DNA from: an uncultured bacterium
GTDB taxonomy: Bacteria > Pseudomonadota > Alphaproteobacteria > Rhodospirillales > Rhodospirillaceae
Length of the DNA: 6,261 nucleotides
Assembly: GCA_903896775.1 (NCBI GenBank)
Contig: CAITZE010000145.1
Coordinates: forward strand, 1-6,261
Direction of reading: 5' to 3'
The stretch's first letter is position 1; every line of letters starts with the position of its first letter. The notes below the pieces were generated by a model that did not search any database, had not been told where the DNA came from, and saw nothing but the letters and a program-made list of their open reading frames with translations. Positions 5,743-6,261 of this stretch are shown here, piece after piece. The position numbers and the translations under genes were made by a program.

Positions 5743-6261
5743 ATGAACATCGCGCGGAAAACCGCAGCCTTTGTGGCCGTGGCGACGCTCGCGGGAGCAT
5801 TCATGACCGGCGTCGCGACGTTTGCCGCCGACGCTGTGCCGACGGCCAAGCCGGCTGCGGTCTATCACGAATACGTGCAGGGCAACCCCAAAGCCAAAGT
5901 GACGGTGATTGAATACGCGTCGCTGACCTGTCCGCACTGCGCGCACTTCGCTCAAGAAGAAATGCCTAAGCTGAAGGCCGAGTACATCGACACCGGCAAG
6001 ATCAAATACGTCTTCCGCGATTTCCCGCTGGATGGCTTGGCCACAGGCGCCGCCCAGCTCGCGCGCTGCGCGCCGAACGACCGCGGCAAGTTTATGATCG
6101 ATATGATGTTCAAAAATCAGAGCGAGTGGATGCGCGCCGAACAGCCGCTGACGCCCTTGCGCAGCTATGCCCAGCTCGCCGGCATGAGCAGCGCGGACGT
6201 CGATGCCTGCCTGAAAAACGATGCCATCCTGAAAGAAATCCAGGACGTGCAGCAAAAAGCC
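5743..6261 (+). CDS. Exported DsbA-like thiol:disulfide oxidoreductase, copy 2 (3' end outside window)
   Basis: Second periplasmic thioredoxin-fold oxidoreductase, open to the last base of the window: 173 codons seen, about 36 more expected from copy 1. ATG at 5743 follows GGAGGAG (5731-5737) with 5-base spacing. Residues 1 to about 29 form a Sec signal peptide (MNIARK, hydrophobic core, ATFAAD near the cut) that is unlike that of copy 1. The mature part has the active site C63-P-H-C66 and the additional pair C109 and C156, matching C60/C63 and C106/C153 of copy 1 with a three-residue shift arising before the mature domain. By hand count about 105 of 135 aligned mature residues are identical (near 78%). 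The cis-proline loop and C-terminus are not visible. The genes lie in tandem in the same direction, 163 bases apart, with no plus-strand terminator between, so they may share a transcript, though a separately controlled leader is also likely here. Confidence 0.92.
   Translation, partial: MNIARKTAAFVAVATLAGAFMTGVATFAADAVPTAKPAAVYHEYVQGNPKAKVTVIEYASLTCPHCAHFAQEEMPKLKAEYIDTGKIKYVFRDFPLDGLATGAAQLARCAPNDRGKFMIDMMFKNQSEWMRAEQPLTPLRSYAQLAGMSSADVDACLKNDAILKEIQDVQQKA
5881..5949 (+). repeat. Near-identical 69-base active-site block, copy in second dsbA-like gene
   Basis: Partner of the block at 5088-5156, at an offset of 793 bases, with three silent mismatches. It encodes the strand leading into CPHC and the first active-site turn. 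Confidence 0.85.

Overview
The window reads as chromosomal DNA from a Gram-negative proteobacterium, most likely an alphaproteobacterium. The base composition is moderately GC-rich, the genes are tightly packed on the plus strand, and the products belong to the inner membrane and periplasm (an RND drug/proton antiporter, an OmpR-type two-component pair, and exported DsbA-like proteins of the type common in alphaproteobacteria). No genus is claimed.

Layout: bases 1-2748 hold the 3' 90% of an RND efflux permease resembling MdtB/MdtC; its first roughly 115 residues lie before the window. After a 93-base gap come a response regulator (2842-3522) and a sensor histidine kinase (3509-4876) that overlap by 14 bases and are probably translationally coupled. 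After 82 bases follows an exported DsbA-like CPHC thiol oxidoreductase (4959-5579). A 163-base intergenic region follows, then a second, closely related DsbA-like gene (5743 to the window end) that is cut off at base 6261 before its cis-proline loop and stop.

The genes suggest an envelope-stress or detoxification locus. The two-component system sits directly behind the efflux pump, comparable to mdtABC-baeSR of enterobacteria but with regulator before kinase, and the periplasmic thiol oxidoreductases follow. That they form one regulon is inference from gene order.

The most unusual part is the 5580-5742 intergenic region. Its 3' half can fold into a hairpin whose 10-bp stem buries the strong GGAGGAG ribosome binding site of the second dsbA-like gene, a candidate translational switch. 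Its 5' half, read on the minus strand, looks like the last 28 codons of a lost gene (possibly LysR-type) followed by a Rho-independent terminator. The two dsbA paralogues also share a 69-base block around the active site that is nearly identical even at silent positions, which hints at gene conversion or selection. No RNA genes, CRISPR arrays, insertion sequences or attachment sites were seen.
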